Shown: positions 1 through 8,580, counted from the first letter of the stretch. The stretch: 64,000 bases of DNA from an uncultured Clostridia bacterium (GCA_946403295.1 CAMIZL010000006.1:1-64000); one strand, 5' to 3'. Made by a program: numbers and translations. Notes: generated from the sequence alone by a model not told the origin.

Positions 1-5
1 CCATA

Positions 6-407
6 TTAACGTTTGCTGAACTGAGGCGCTCTTCTCGCTGCCTTTAAGCCGTACTTCTTTCTTTCCTTCATACGAGGATCACGTGTGAGGTAACCTGCCT
101 TCTTGAGCATTACACGGTACTCATCAGCATCTACCTGAAGGAGTGCTCTGCTGATACCGTGACGGATAGCACCTGCCTGGCCTGTGAATCCACCGCCATG
201 TACGTTAACGTTGATGTCGAATTTATCTGCTGTTCCGGTGAGAGCTAAGGGCTGACGAACAACAACCTTAAGTGTCTCAAGACCGAAATACTCATCAATA
301 TCTCTCTTGTTGATAGTGATCTTGCCTGTTCCTGCTGTAAGGAATACTCTGGCAATACTGCTCTTTCTTCTTCCTGTTCCGTAGAACTTTCCTGCTACTT
401 TAGCCAC
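6..407 (-). CDS. rpsI: 30S ribosomal protein S9
   Basis: S9 of the small subunit head; its C-terminal tail reaches the P-site tRNA. The 133-residue product is complete, with the family N-terminus ([13 protein letters not shown]), the glycine-rich [17 protein letters not shown] segment and the expected basic QFSKR end. It follows rplM by 23 bases in the usual L13-S9 pair and should be transcribed from the rplM promoter. An AAGGAGG-like site precedes the ATG. The stop lies 5 bases from the window edge, so what follows is not visible. Confidence 0.98.
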   Translation of the reverse strand: MAKVAGKFYGTGRRKSSIARVFLTAGTGKITINKRDIDEYFGLETLKVVVRQPLALTGTADKFDINVNVHGGGFTGQAGAIRHGISRALLQVDADEYRVMLKKAGYLTRDPRMKERKKYGLKAARRAPQFSKR

Positions 408-430
408 TTCTTTTTCCTCCTTTCAAATGA

Positions 431-883
431 TCAATACTTCTTTGCAGTGTCGATAACAAGTGTCTCAGGCTTCTGGCTCTGATGATCATGCTCGGGACCT
501 GCATAAACGTAAAGTTTCTTGATAACTTCGCGGCCGAGAGCTGCCTTGGGAAGCATGCCCTTAACTGCGAAACGGATTACTTCCTCAGGCTTCTTGTCAA
601 GCATCTGACGAAGTGTGGTCTCTCTTACTCCACCCGGATAATCGGAATGGCTGTAATAAATCTTCTGATCAAGCTTCTTACCTGTAACCTTGATCTTTGC
701 TGCATTGATGACGATAACGTTGTCACCCATGTCAAGGAAAGGTGTATATGTAGGCTTGTTCTTGCCTCTTAAGATGTTGGCGATAGCTGTGCATAAACGT
801 CCAAGTGTCTGGCCCTGAGCATCAACTACATACCACTTGCGCTCTATCGAAGCTGCGCTGGGCATAAATGTCTTTGTGTCCAT
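431..883 (-). CDS. rplM: 50S ribosomal protein L13
   Basis: L13 is an early assembly protein of the large subunit. I start it at the ATG of [10 protein letters not shown], which has AAGGAG seven bases upstream. The longer ORF-track start at 955 adds residues with no L13 likeness. This gives 150 residues, close to the family norm, with the core [15 protein letters not shown] and the [13 protein letters not shown] segment. It is first in the two-gene rplM-rpsI unit with its own sigma-A promoter about 110 bases upstream. Confidence 0.97.
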   Translation of the reverse strand: MDTKTFMPSAASIERKWYVVDAQGQTLGRLCTAIANILRGKNKPTYTPFLDMGDNVIVINAAKIKVTGKKLDQKIYYSHSDYPGGVRETTLRQMLDKKPEEVIRFAVKGMLPKAALGREVIKKLYVYAGPEHDHQSQKPETLVIDTAKKY

Positions 884-990
884 GATGTTCCTCCTTGTAA
901 AATATCCCTTTGTGGGATTCATGATCTCTTCTTTATCACTGTGCATTGTCTGCACACCGAAACGCCTCTGTCCGAAGCGCGTACTTGCAC

Positions 991-1019
991 AGTATATAGG
1001 CTGCCCCTTGGGGTGTCAA
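991..1019 (-). promoter_or_regulatory. sigma-A promoter of rplM-rpsI
   Basis: On the minus strand TTGACA is followed after exactly 17 bases by TATACT. The site lies 108 bases upstream of the rplM start and directly downstream of a strong terminator, so rplM-rpsI is a separate transcription unit. The roughly 100-base leader could hold an L13-type autoregulatory structure; I see only modest pairing and do not claim one. Confidence 0.85.
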
Positions 1020-1049
1020 CACGTTTTTTCGGGAATTTGGTCTGTTTAC

Positions 1050-1089
1050 AAAAAAAAGTGGCTTCTTTTGCAGGTTTTTGCCACTTTTT
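1050..1089 (-). terminator. Rho-independent terminator after truA
   Basis: Minus-strand stem AAAAAGTGGC/GCCACTTTTT with a 17-base loop, followed by a run of eight T. It ends the ecfA1-ecfA2-ecfT-truA transcript before the rplM promoter. The A and T runs on both sides make it potentially bidirectional. Confidence 0.9.
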
Positions 1090-1179
1090 ATCATTTTCTG
1101 CGTGTTTCGGTGGTTTGCATAAAGATCTGCGCACCGAAGACGTCCGCACATTTTATGTAGTTTGTTTTTACGCGTGGTC

Positions 1180-1295
1180 GTTTCTATGCGCGGCCGCTCC
1201 TCTACGCGTCGTTTCTATGCGCGGTCGCTCCTCTACGCGTGGTCGTTCCTAAGCGCGGTCGCTCCTCTACGCGTCGTTCCTAAGCGCGGTCGCTT
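1180..1295 (-). repeat. 31/34-bp tandem repeat over the truA 3' end
   Basis: Three and a half copies of a unit with the core GCGCGGTCGCTCCTCTACGCG. Units start near 1180, 1211, 1245 and 1276; lengths are 31, 34, 31 and a partial copy. The last copy contains the truA stop codon and the codons of its final residues (SDRA). Each minus-strand copy therefore carries a copy of the gene's tail including an in-frame-looking TAG. One copy makes a GCGGCCGC (NotI) site. Confidence 0.85.
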
Positions 1296-2068
1296 CCTTC
1301 GTACTTTATCCCGAGGAGCGTAAGTCCCTGCGCGGGAGCCTTCGGCCCGCTCACTTTCCTGTCGCAGGCATCGAGTATTTCCTTCACGTGCTCGGGCGGA
1401 TACATGTGATGCCCGACTCTTATGAGTGTCCCGGCGATGATCCTCACCATGTTATAGAGGAACCCGTTTCCGCTGATCCGTAAAGTGATAAGCTTCTGAC
1501 CGTCGGCGAGGTGCATTCCGCGAATTCTTTCGGTGTTTTCCTCAACCTCAAGATCATATACCGTCCTGACAGTTGTTTTGGTCTGCGCATGTGCCGAGCA
1601 AAAGCTTGCGAAATCATGCTCACCGACAAGATATTGCGCCCCGGCCTTCATTGCCGCGGTATCAAGGGGCAGGTAGACAAAATGCGAATATCTCCACAAC
1701 ATGGGATTGGGATGGTTACTGTTAAGAATGTTATATTCGTATGTTTTTATACAATCCGCATGACGCGGATGAAATCCCGGGTCAACCTCGTGGCTCTCGC
1801 TTATCACGATGTCTCTCGGAAGAACTCGATTTAACGCATATGAGATCTTGTCCGAAGGGATCCTTGTCTCCGTATCAAAAACGGCCACATTCCCGAGGGC
1901 ATGGACGCCGGAGTCGGTCCGGCTTGCACCCGCGATCACGATCTCTTCTCCGAGCAGGTCGCTGAGCGCTTTGTTGATCACTTCTTCGACCGCCGTACCG
2001 TTCGGCTGCATCTGCCATCCGACGTAATTTGTCCCGTCATATGCGATGGTCATGTAAACCCTTTTCAT
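1280..2068 (-). CDS. truA: tRNA pseudouridine(38-40) synthase TruA
   Basis: Converts uridines 38-40 of the tRNA anticodon arm to pseudouridine. The start chosen is MKRVYMTIAYDG, giving 262 residues, a normal TruA length. The 64 extra N-terminal residues of the longest ORF resemble nothing, and a GAGGGTGAG-like site precedes this ATG. The catalytic aspartate sits in GASRTDSGVHA, and the C-terminal RISGNGFLYNMVRIIAGTL motif is present. It is last in the ecfA1-ecfA2-ecfT-truA operon, the standard Firmicutes order. Its last four codons lie inside a tandem repeat. Confidence 0.96.
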   Translation of the reverse strand: MKRVYMTIAYDGTNYVGWQMQPNGTAVEEVINKALSDLLGEEIVIAGASRTDSGVHALGNVAVFDTETRIPSDKISYALNRVLPRDIVISESHEVDPGFHPRHADCIKTYEYNILNSNHPNPMLWRYSHFVYLPLDTAAMKAGAQYLVGEHDFASFCSAHAQTKTTVRTVYDLEVEENTERIRGMHLADGQKLITLRISGNGFLYNMVRIIAGTLIRVGHHMYPPEHVKEILDACDRKVSGPKAPAQGLTLLGIKYEGSDRA

Positions 2069-2142
2069 CTGCTCACCCTCGTTTGTTCTGTCGGCATTGT
2101 CCGGCCGACACGCCTTTATCCTAACCAAATTCCCGAAAAATG

Positions 2143-2934
2143 TCACGGCACAAAGCCCATAGCGACAACAAAACCGATTATGAGCGCGAGGCCGACATAA
2201 TCTCTTCCCTTCATTTTGAGCGGATGAAGCTTCGTCCTTCCTTTTCCGCCGTGGTAGCATCTGGCTTCCATGGCTTCCGCCAGCTCTCCTGCCCTTCTGA
2301 ACGCCGAGACAAAAAGCGGAACGAGCACGGGAATGAGCGCCTTCGCGCGTCTGAATATGTTACCGCTTTCGAAATCGGCGCCTCTCGCCTGCTGCGCCTT
2401 CATTATCTTATCCGTCTCCTCTAAGAGTATCGGAATGAATCTGAGCGCTATGGACATCATCATAGCCACCTCGTGAACGGGCACCTTAAAAACGCCGAGA
2501 GGTTTAAAAATGCTCTCCATACCCGCCGTAAGCTGTGACGGCGTGGTCGTATACGTCATCATACTCGACCCGATCACAAGGAACATCAGGCGAAGCGCCA
2601 TAAATCCCGCATTTTCGAGTCCTTTGTCCGTGATATTAAAGATCCACCACTCAAAGATCGTCTGACCCGGAGTAAGAAAAAGATTAAACAATGCCAGGAA
2701 GATAAGTAAGAACAATACGGGTTTGAGTCCCTTGGCAATGAAGCGCAAAGGGATCCGCGACAAAACAATGATCGTTCCCAGCCAGAAAAGTGCAGGCAAA
2801 AAACCCCAGAACGTGTCAAACAGAAAGAGCGCGATAACATAGCCGATAGTGCCTATGAATTTTATCCGCGCATCCAATCTGTGTATGACAGATTCGGAGG
2901 GATAGTATTGTCCGATCGTAATGTCTCTGATCAT
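2143..2934 (-). CDS. ecfT: ECF transporter transmembrane subunit EcfT
   Basis: Membrane coupling subunit of a group II energy-coupling factor transporter. It links the two ATPases to interchangeable vitamin or metal binding S-components. 263 residues with four to six hydrophobic segments (about 25-60, 65-85, 105-125, 240-262). The two cytosolic coupling helices carry the Ala-Arg signatures (QQARGADF and MEARCYHGG). It is downstream of ecfA1 and ecfA2, but separated from ecfA2 by a 140-base tandem repeat tract. No S-component gene is in the window, as expected for a shared module. Confidence 0.95.
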   Translation of the reverse strand: MIRDITIGQYYPSESVIHRLDARIKFIGTIGYVIALFLFDTFWGFLPALFWLGTIIVLSRIPLRFIAKGLKPVLFLLIFLALFNLFLTPGQTIFEWWIFNITDKGLENAGFMALRLMFLVIGSSMMTYTTTPSQLTAGMESIFKPLGVFKVPVHEVAMMMSIALRFIPILLEETDKIMKAQQARGADFESGNIFRRAKALIPVLVPLFVSAFRRAGELAEAMEARCYHGGKGRTKLHPLKMKGRDYVGLALIIGFVVAMGFVP

Positions 2935-2963
2935 TTGGTCCTGCCTCTTTATCTATTGTTACC

Positions 2964-3094
2964 GGTCCCTTTGGGGAGCCATTATAATAATCTCTCACGG
3001 TCCCTTTGGGGAGCCATTATAAAATCTCTCACGATCCCTTTGGGGAGCCATTATAACAATCTCTCACGGTCCTTTCAGGGAGTCGTATTATATG
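2964..3094 (-). repeat. 34/35-bp tandem repeat between ecfA2 and ecfT
   Basis: Three near-identical copies plus a degenerate fourth, starting near 2964, 2999, 3033 and 3068. The core is TCCCTTTGGGGAGCCATTAT. The degenerate copy covers the last residues and the stop codon of ecfA2. Read on the minus strand, each unit contains a small TCCC-CAAA-GGGA hairpin and a TATAAT hexamer. Neighbouring copies can also pair imperfectly. Confidence 0.85.
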
Positions 3095-3956
3095 TACTTT
3101 GACCGCTTCCCTCAAGGAGCCTTTTTGAAAGAACTCTCACCGCTTCTTCCATCGTATATATGCCTGTGTCCTTTATGATCCCCGCATCCTCGAGATCTTT
3201 CATCAAAAGACTTATCTGGGGCACCGAAAGGCCCATTTCCTCAAGCTCACGCCTGTGGGCGAACACTTCCCCGACAGGCCCGTCCATGGCCAGCTCACCG
3301 TCGTTCATCACCATGATTCTGTCGACATATTCCGCGACATCTTCCATACTGTGTGAAACAAGGATAACGGTTATGTTTTCTTCCCGCCTTATCCCGGCGA
3401 TCATATCAAGAATGTCTCTTCTTCCGACGGGGTCGAGTCCGGCTGCCGGCTCATCGAGCACGAGCACCTTCGGTTTCATCGCCAGAACGCCCGCTATGGC
3501 CACTCTTCGCTTCTGTCCGCCCGAAAGGTCGAACGGAGATACATCGAGCAGAGAATCGTCGATTCCGACGCTTCTGAGGGCCTCGTATGTCCTTACCTCG
3601 GCCTGAAGACCGGGGATACCCAGATTGTTCGGTCCGAATGCGACGTCTTTTCCTACCGTCGCCTCAAAAAGCTGGTGCTCGGGGTATTGGAACACTATCC
3701 CGACATTTTGCCTGAGCTTCTTTCTGTCGTATTCCTTATCGGAAATGTCTTTGCCATCGTAATATATATTTCCGCCCGTACATTTGAGCAGGCCGTTCAT
3801 ATGCTGGATGAGCGTGGACTTTCCCGAACCCGTATGTCCTATAATCCCTACGAATTCGCCGTCACGGATATGAAAAGACACGTTTTTTAACGCCATTTTT
3901 TCAAATGACGTTCCTTTTCCGTACAGATGATCAACCTTGTCAAACGTAATGGACAT
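3075..3956 (-). CDS. ecfA2: ECF transporter ATP-binding subunit EcfA2
   Basis: Second ATPase of the energy-coupling factor module. 293 residues. Walker A GHTGSGKST near residue 40, Q-loop FQYPEHQLF, ABC signature LSGGQKRRVAIAG, Walker B VLVLDEPAAGLD and switch histidine in VSHSMED. It lies two bases downstream of ecfA1, so translation is probably coupled. The final residues (GQSTYNTTP) look non-conserved and are encoded by the degenerate copy of the adjacent tandem repeat. Confidence 0.96.
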   Translation of the reverse strand: MSITFDKVDHLYGKGTSFEKMALKNVSFHIRDGEFVGIIGHTGSGKSTLIQHMNGLLKCTGGNIYYDGKDISDKEYDRKKLRQNVGIVFQYPEHQLFEATVGKDVAFGPNNLGIPGLQAEVRTYEALRSVGIDDSLLDVSPFDLSGGQKRRVAIAGVLAMKPKVLVLDEPAAGLDPVGRRDILDMIAGIRREENITVILVSHSMEDVAEYVDRIMVMNDGELAMDGPVGEVFAHRRELEEMGLSVPQISLLMKDLEDAGIIKDTGIYTMEEAVRVLSKRLLEGSGQSTYNTTP

Positions 3957-3958
3957 AA

Positions 3959-4792
3959 TTACCTCAATGCCTTCTTATAAGCTTCCACGAATTCTTCTCT
4001 CGTCAATATGCAGCCCTCAAGCCCTATCCTTTGCGCAAGTTCCGTCATCGCGGGAACTTCCGTGCCGAGCGCTTTGAGTGCTTCTCCCTTTGAGAACACC
4101 TGTCTTGGGGTGCCCTGCAGAGCGATCTTACCTTTATCCATAACGATTATCCTGTCTGCCCCGACTGTTTCTTCCATATTGTGGGTGATCAGGATGATCG
4201 TGATCCCGTCCTTCTTATTGAGTTCATGCGCGGTTTCAACGATCATGCGCCTTCCCGCGGGATCGAGCATCGCAGTAGGTTCATCGAAAATGATGCATTC
4301 CGGCTTCATGGCAAGTATGCCCGCTATTGCGACCTTCTGCTTCTGACCTCCCGAAAGGCGGTTCGGCGATTCGTGTCTTTTTTTGTAGAGACCCACTCTT
4401 TTTAATGCTTCATCGACTCTTTGCTGCATTTCGTCCGTGGGCATGCCCATGTTTTCGGGACCGAACGCAACATCTTCTTCTATGGTCTCTGCTATTATCT
4501 GGTTGTCAGGATTCTGGAATACCATTCCCGCACGCTGTCTGATCTCAAGAGCATCGTCATCATCAGCGGTGTCAATACCGGCGATCAGGACCTTGCCCTC
4601 GGTCGGCTTAAGAAGCGCATTAATATGACGGGCAAGTGTGGATTTTCCCGAGCCGTTGCTCCCGAGGATCGCTACAAATTCTCCTTTTTTGATGTTCAGA
4701 GAAAGATCGTCGAGCGCCGTCGTTATACTGTCCACATTGCCTTCTTCGTCGCGTCTTATGTATTCAAATGTCACATTTTCAAATCTGACCAA
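3959..4792 (-). CDS. ecfA1: ECF transporter ATP-binding subunit EcfA1
   Basis: First ATPase of the energy-coupling factor module; pairs with EcfA2 and drives EcfT. 277 residues. Walker A GSNGSGKST, Q-loop FQNPDNQI, signature LSGGQKQKVAIAG, Walker B CIIFDEPTAMLD, switch histidine in ITHNMEE. It begins the ecfA1-ecfA2-ecfT-truA operon; a plausible promoter lies about 45 bases upstream, after the rplQ hairpin. Confidence 0.96.
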   Translation of the reverse strand: MVRFENVTFEYIRRDEEGNVDSITTALDDLSLNIKKGEFVAILGSNGSGKSTLARHINALLKPTEGKVLIAGIDTADDDDALEIRQRAGMVFQNPDNQIIAETIEEDVAFGPENMGMPTDEMQQRVDEALKRVGLYKKRHESPNRLSGGQKQKVAIAGILAMKPECIIFDEPTAMLDPAGRRMIVETAHELNKKDGITIILITHNMEETVGADRIIVMDKGKIALQGTPRQVFSKGEALKALGTEVPAMTELAQRIGLEGCILTREEFVEAYKKALR

Positions 4793-4834
4793 AATCTCAA
4801 CCCTTTCAGAATCCGTCTTATTCCTGACCGCTCC

Positions 4835-4863
4835 ATGTTAACATAAACATATTTTTTGAGCAA
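4835..4863 (-). promoter_or_regulatory. Candidate promoter of ecfA1-ecfA2-ecfT-truA
   Basis: Minus strand TTGCTC, 17-base AT-rich spacer, TAACAT. Placed between the rplQ hairpin and ecfA1. Both hexamers are imperfect, so this may only add to read-through from the alpha operon. Confidence 0.55.
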
Positions 4864-4907
4864 CCCTTTTCATCCCCACGCGCGCAGGGAGTTCGTCTGC
4901 CCCCATA

Positions 4908-4939
4908 TAACAAAGGATGCAGGCGAATCACCTGCATCC
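4908..4939 (-). terminator. Terminator-like hairpin after rplQ
   Basis: Perfect nine-base stem GGATGCAGG/CCTGCATCC with a seven-base loop, 25 bases after the rplQ stop, followed on the minus strand by TTTGTTAT. The T-tract is short and interrupted, so termination is probably partial. Confidence 0.65.
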
Positions 4940-4963
4940 CATAAGTTCTTTCGAACGGTATTA

Positions 4964-5500
4964 TCAAACAAGCTCGATGATAACTTCCATCGCAGCATCA
5001 CCCTTACGGGGTCCGATCTTTACGATACGGGTATATCCGCCGTTACGGTTTGTGTACTTGGGAGCGATCTCCTCGAAGAGCTTATCGGCAATGTTAACTG
5101 TCTTTGCAGCTTTCTTCTTGCCTTCATCATCCTTGGAAGCCTCGGTGATGTTGTAAAGATAAGCGTTCATGCGTCTTCTTGCTGCAAGTCTGGTAGGCTT
5201 GTCCTTCTTGATTTCTTTCTCGATATCATCGAAAACAGTAACCTTCTTGCCGTCAACGACTTCCTTAACTCTCTTGCCGTCCTTGTCCTTACGAGCTACC
5301 TTAGAGGTAACCGTAACTGTATCGTAGTTGTCCTTCTCTTTAACTGCAAGCGCGATAAACTTCTCAGCGATCCTACGGATTTCTTTAGCCTTAGTCTCGG
5401 TGGTTGTGATCTTGCCATGGTAAAGAAGATTGGTAACCTGGTTCCTGAGCAGAGCCTTTCTCTGGCTTGCTGTTCTGCCAAGTTTTCTATAACCTGCCAT
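4964..5500 (-). CDS. rplQ: 50S ribosomal protein L17, extended form
   Basis: L17 lines the peptide exit tunnel rim. Start taken at [15 protein letters not shown], with GAGGAGG upstream. The longer ORF adds 20 unrelated residues. The 178-residue product is much longer than the 115-130 typical of bacteria. A highly charged insert (about residues 58-125, with [14 protein letters not shown] and [16 protein letters not shown]) splits the conserved N-terminal half from the C-terminal [20 protein letters not shown] segment. Elongated L17 is, to my knowledge, seen in Lachnospiraceae. Last gene of the alpha operon. Confidence 0.95.
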   Translation of the reverse strand: MAGYRKLGRTASQRKALLRNQVTNLLYHGKITTTETKAKEIRRIAEKFIALAVKEKDNYDTVTVTSKVARKDKDGKRVKEVVDGKKVTVFDDIEKEIKKDKPTRLAARRRMNAYLYNITEASKDDEGKKKAAKTVNIADKLFEEIAPKYTNRNGGYTRIVKIGPRKGDAAMEVIIELV

Positions 5501-5589
5501 TTTTGTTTCCTCCTCTTTAAATGCGTCTTGCCGCATCTGGTTCTTCGCCCAACACTTCAACGAAGCAGTAGGGGCTACGTTTAATTATC

Positions 5590-6552
5590 TCATTGCTGTT
5601 CATCGCCGACATTAAGCGAAAGTCCGAGTTCCTTAAGCTTGCCAAGAACCTCTTCGAGGGACTTGCGACCAAGGTTACGTACCTTCATCATATCGTCGGG
5701 TGTCTTGTCGGTAAGCTCGCCGACTGTATTAATGCCTGCGCGTTTGAGACAGTTGAACGAACGTACGGAAAGCTCAAGCTCGTCAATGCTCATATCACAG
5801 ATCTTCTCGGACTTGAGTTCTTCTGTCTTGGCCATAACCTCAACATTGCCTGCACTGTCCGAAAGATCGATAAATGTCTTTAAATGCTCGCTGAGTACCT
5901 TGGCTGCAAGGCTAACTGCCTCGTCGGGACCTAAGGTTCCGTTCGTCCACACGTCAAGTGTAAGCTTGTCAAAGTCGGTAACCTGTCCGACACGTGTGTT
6001 CTCTACTGTCATGTTGACACGCTCAACCGGTGTATAGATGGAGTCAACGGCAATAACACCGATGGGAAGATCGTCTGTCTTGTTCTTATCCGAGCTGACA
6101 TAACCTCTGCCCTTTGTGATGGTCATCTCGATCTCAAGTCTTGCACCTGCTCCGTTAAGAGTAGCGATAACAAGATCGGGATTAAGGATCTCGATATCCT
6201 GGTCTGCCTGGATATCTCTTGCCGTAACTACACCCTCTCCTTCAAAATCAATAAGAGCGGTCTTGGGTTCATCGGTTGCGCTGTTGTTCCTGATAGCAAG
6301 GTTCTTGATGTTCATGATGATCTCAGTAACATCTTCCTTGATGCCCTCAGTTCCACAGAACTCATGAACAACTCCGGCGATCTTTACGCTGCTGACAGCA
6401 GCTCCGGGAAGTGATGAAAGCATGATCCTGCGGAGCGAGTTGCCAAGGGTTGTACCATAACCTCTCTCGAGGGGTTCAACAACAAAACGGCCATATTTCT
6501 TATCATCTGAGATCGTAACGATCTCAATTGACGGTTTTTCAAAATCGAACAT
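5590..6552 (-). CDS. rpoA: RNA polymerase alpha subunit
   Basis: Scaffold subunit of RNA polymerase. 320 residues: N-terminal dimerization and assembly domain (about 1-230, with [30 protein letters not shown]), then a linker and the C-terminal domain (about 250-310, [24 protein letters not shown]) that contacts UP-element DNA and activators. It sits between rpsD and rplQ, as in other Firmicutes alpha operons. Confidence 0.98.
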   Translation of the reverse strand: MFDFEKPSIEIVTISDDKKYGRFVVEPLERGYGTTLGNSLRRIMLSSLPGAAVSSVKIAGVVHEFCGTEGIKEDVTEIIMNIKNLAIRNNSATDEPKTALIDFEGEGVVTARDIQADQDIEILNPDLVIATLNGAGARLEIEMTITKGRGYVSSDKNKTDDLPIGVIAVDSIYTPVERVNMTVENTRVGQVTDFDKLTLDVWTNGTLGPDEAVSLAAKVLSEHLKTFIDLSDSAGNVEVMAKTEELKSEKICDMSIDELELSVRSFNCLKRAGINTVGELTDKTPDDMMKVRNLGRKSLEEVLGKLKELGLSLNVGDEQQ

Positions 6553-6585
6553 CTATATGAACCCTCCTTCTTGTAATGGTTGTTA

Positions 6586-7182
6586 TTATTTGGAATATAA
6601 CTCGACGATAAGCACTTCGTTAACGGGTACATCGATCTGATCCCTGGTGGGAAGTTCCTTAACAACACCCGAAAGAGTATCATGATCTGCTTCAAGCCAT
6701 CCGGGAACCGATCTTCCGCCGGTTACTTCAAGGATGTCCTTATATCTCATAGCCGATCTGAACTTCTCTTTGATCTCGATCTTATCGCCTACCTTTACCT
6801 GATAGGAAGGGATGCTCACACACTGACCGTTAACAAGAACATGTCTGTGTCCAACGATCTGGCGAGCTTCTTTTCTTGTTCTTCCGTATCCGAGACGGAA
6901 CATAACATTGTCAAGTCTGAGCTCAAGCATGGTCATGAGGTTCTCACCTGCTGTGCCTGTTCTCATCTTCTCAGCCTTGGCAAACATATTTCTGAAAGGC
7001 TTCTCAAGTACGCCGTAGATGAACTTAGCCTTCTGCTTCTCTCTTAACTGTAATCCGTATTCACTGACCTTCTTGCCGGCTCTTGCGAATGTTCTGTTCG
7101 ACTTCTTGTCGATACCAAGGAACATAGGCTCAATGCCGAGGGATCTGCACTTCTTTAATACGGGACCCATATCTCTAGCCAT
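6586..7182 (-). CDS. rpsD: 30S ribosomal protein S4
   Basis: Primary 16S rRNA binder that nucleates small subunit assembly. 198 residues. The S4 RNA-binding domain is about residues 88-150 (MLELRLDNVMFRLGYGRTRKEARQIVGHRHVLVNG). The N-terminus begins MARDMGPVLKKCRSLG and shows no zinc-binding cysteine cluster, so it is the C-minus form. It is inside the alpha operon here rather than at a separate locus as in Bacillus subtilis. Confidence 0.97.
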   Translation of the reverse strand: MARDMGPVLKKCRSLGIEPMFLGIDKKSNRTFARAGKKVSEYGLQLREKQKAKFIYGVLEKPFRNMFAKAEKMRTGTAGENLMTMLELRLDNVMFRLGYGRTRKEARQIVGHRHVLVNGQCVSIPSYQVKVGDKIEIKEKFRSAMRYKDILEVTGGRSVPGWLEADHDTLSGVVKELPTRDQIDVPVNEVLIVELYSK

Positions 7183-7200
7183 ATCTCAAATCCTCCTCTA

Positions 7201-7599
7201 TTAGACTCTTCTGCGCTTGGGCGGTCTGCATCCGTTATGAGGAACGGGTGTAACGTCCTTAATGCTTGTTACGTCGATACCGCATGCCTGAAGTGCGCGG
7301 ATTGCTGCTTCACGTCCCGAACCGGGTCCTTTAACCATAACGTCAACAGACTTAAGTCCGTGAACAACTGCTGCCTTTGCTGCAGTCTCTGCTGCCATCT
7401 GTGCTGCGTAAGGAGTAGACTTCTTTGATCCTCTGAATCCAAGTCCGCCTGCGCTTGCCCATGAAATAGCATTGCCTTCCGCATCTGTAAGAGTAACGAT
7501 TGTATTATTGAACGAGGACTGGATATGTGCCTGTCCACGGTCTATATTTTTCTTGACACGCTTCTTTGTTACTTTCTTAGCGCTTGTCTTTGCTGCCAT
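7201..7599 (-). CDS. rpsK: 30S ribosomal protein S11
   Basis: Platform protein near the mRNA exit. 132 residues with the conserved core [18 protein letters not shown] and the typical C-terminus [18 protein letters not shown] run of lysines opens the protein ([15 protein letters not shown]). Fourteen bases downstream of rpsM. Confidence 0.98.
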   Translation of the reverse strand: MAAKTSAKKVTKKRVKKNIDRGQAHIQSSFNNTIVTLTDAEGNAISWASAGGLGFRGSKKSTPYAAQMAAETAAKAAVVHGLKSVDVMVKGPGSGREAAIRALQACGIDVTSIKDVTPVPHNGCRPPKRRRV

Positions 7600-7613
7600 G
7601 TTAGACTACCTCC

Positions 7614-7982
7614 TTATTTCTTCTTGTTTGCTACGGTACGCTTAGGACCTTTTCTGGTTCTTGCGTTGTTCTTGGTATTCTGTCCGCGGACAGGAAGACC
7701 CTTTCTGTGACGGATGCCTCTGTAGCAACCAATTTCCTGAAGTCTCTTGATATTAAGGGCAGTCTCACGTCTTAAATCACCCTCAACCATAAATTCGCTG
7801 TCGATGATATCACGGATTCTTCCGACCTCATCGTCTGTGAGATCACGAACCCTGGTATCGGGATTAACATTTGCTTTAGCAAGAATCTTGTTACTGCTAA
7901 CTCTGCCTATACCGTAAATATAGGTAAGGCCGATTTCTACACGCTTATCTCTAGGTAAATCTACACCACTGATACGAGCCAT
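7614..7982 (-). CDS. rpsM: 30S ribosomal protein S13
   Basis: Head protein forming bridges to the large subunit. Start at [16 protein letters not shown] (122 residues), with GGAGGTG about ten bases upstream. The 25 extra residues in the ORF track come from the structured leader and are not S13-like. The C-terminal [19 protein letters not shown] motif is present. It is preceded by an unusual 375-base gap after rpmJ. Confidence 0.97.
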   Translation of the reverse strand: MARISGVDLPRDKRVEIGLTYIYGIGRVSSNKILAKANVNPDTRVRDLTDDEVGRIRDIIDSEFMVEGDLRRETALNIKRLQEIGCYRGIRHRKGLPVRGQNTKNNARTRKGPKRTVANKKK

Positions 7983-8357
7983 ACGCGTTTTACACCTCCG
8001 TTTAAAATGTGTTTCGTTTGCACCTGTGCAAACAGTTCCTCTCCGCATGCAGTGCACACGGTCTGTATGTCTCCTGACATACTTTTTCGATTCAAACCGG
8101 GATACCCCAACCTGAACCGTCTTTTTCAGCCGCTTTAAATCGTGCGCCGCTTCTTATGACCACGGGATGATGACCCGTCGCGACGAAGACATCCGGGGTG
8201 ATGATGACACCCTCCTGTCTTAGGTACTGCGCCCATCTCGGGTTGATACCCACAATATCACAACTTTTGTCCGAACCCTCCGGGGTTCAAACGTTGTAAC
8301 ACAGAAAGCAAGTGCTTTATATCGGAAAGTCTCTCATATATCAAGAGACCGATAATG
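7983..8357 (-). other. Structured 375-nt gap between rpmJ and rpsM
   Basis: No convincing protein gene. It holds many perfect inverted repeats: arms at 8016-8023/8026-8033 (GTTTGCAC), 8065-8071/8076-8082 (GTATGTC), 8162-8166/8174-8178 and 8196-8200/8208-8212, the last two sharing the identical seven-base loop ATGATGA. Further pairs are 8273-8278/8283-8288 (GAACCC), 8305-8310/8313-8318 (AAAGCA), and a ten-base stem with one bulge at 8321-8353 just after the rpmJ stop. Several are stacked end to end, so the intercistronic RNA should fold strongly. Candidate cis-regulatory RNA or processing region for the alpha operon. Confidence 0.6.
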
Positions 8358-8471
8358 TCAGCCTTGTCTTTGCTTGTGTCTGGGGTTCTCACAGATGATC
8401 CGGATCGAACCCTTGCGCTTAATGACCTTGCACTTTTCGCAGATCGGTTTTACGGAAGATCTAACCTTCAT
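8358..8471 (-). CDS. rpmJ: 50S ribosomal protein L36
   Basis: Too short for the ORF track. The 37-residue reading [15 protein letters not shown]...RHKQRQG is the complete zinc-binding form of L36, with CxxC, a third cysteine and a histidine as ligands. GGAGTG lies six bases upstream of the ATG. It sits between infA and rpsM as in most bacteria, but here it is flanked on both sides by long structured non-coding stretches. Confidence 0.97.
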   Translation of the reverse strand: MKVRSSVKPICEKCKVIKRKGSIRIICENPRHKQRQG

Positions 8472-8580
8472 AATGACACTCCTTTCATTTCCGAAGTATT
8501 GATACTTCTGTCTGGATACAAGGCATAAGGATCATCGATCCTACGCCTTTCGGTCTTAAACGGGCATAGTTCTAGCCCAT
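8472..8580 (-). promoter_or_regulatory. Structured leader of rpmJ
   Basis: Between the infA terminator and rpmJ. It has a perfect seven-base stem with a two-base loop at 8493-8508 (GAAGTAT/ATACTTC) next to the ribosome binding site. It also has a long bulged stem at 8522-8547 around GGATC-ATC-GATCC, and a GGGC/GCCC hairpin further upstream. No clear promoter was found, so rpmJ probably depends on terminator read-through or on the weak TTGCAA-N17-TATATT match that overlaps the terminator. Confidence 0.5.

Noticed and set aside
2964-3094. CRISPR array or riboswitch between ecfA2 and ecfT
   Set aside because: Tandem units have no unique spacers, and the repeat does not resemble any vitamin or metal riboswitch I know.
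8143-8200. 18-codon frame starting GTG within the rpmJ-rpsM gap
   Set aside because: The start touches the AGGAGG with no spacing and the frame lies inside strong hairpins; it looks incidental.
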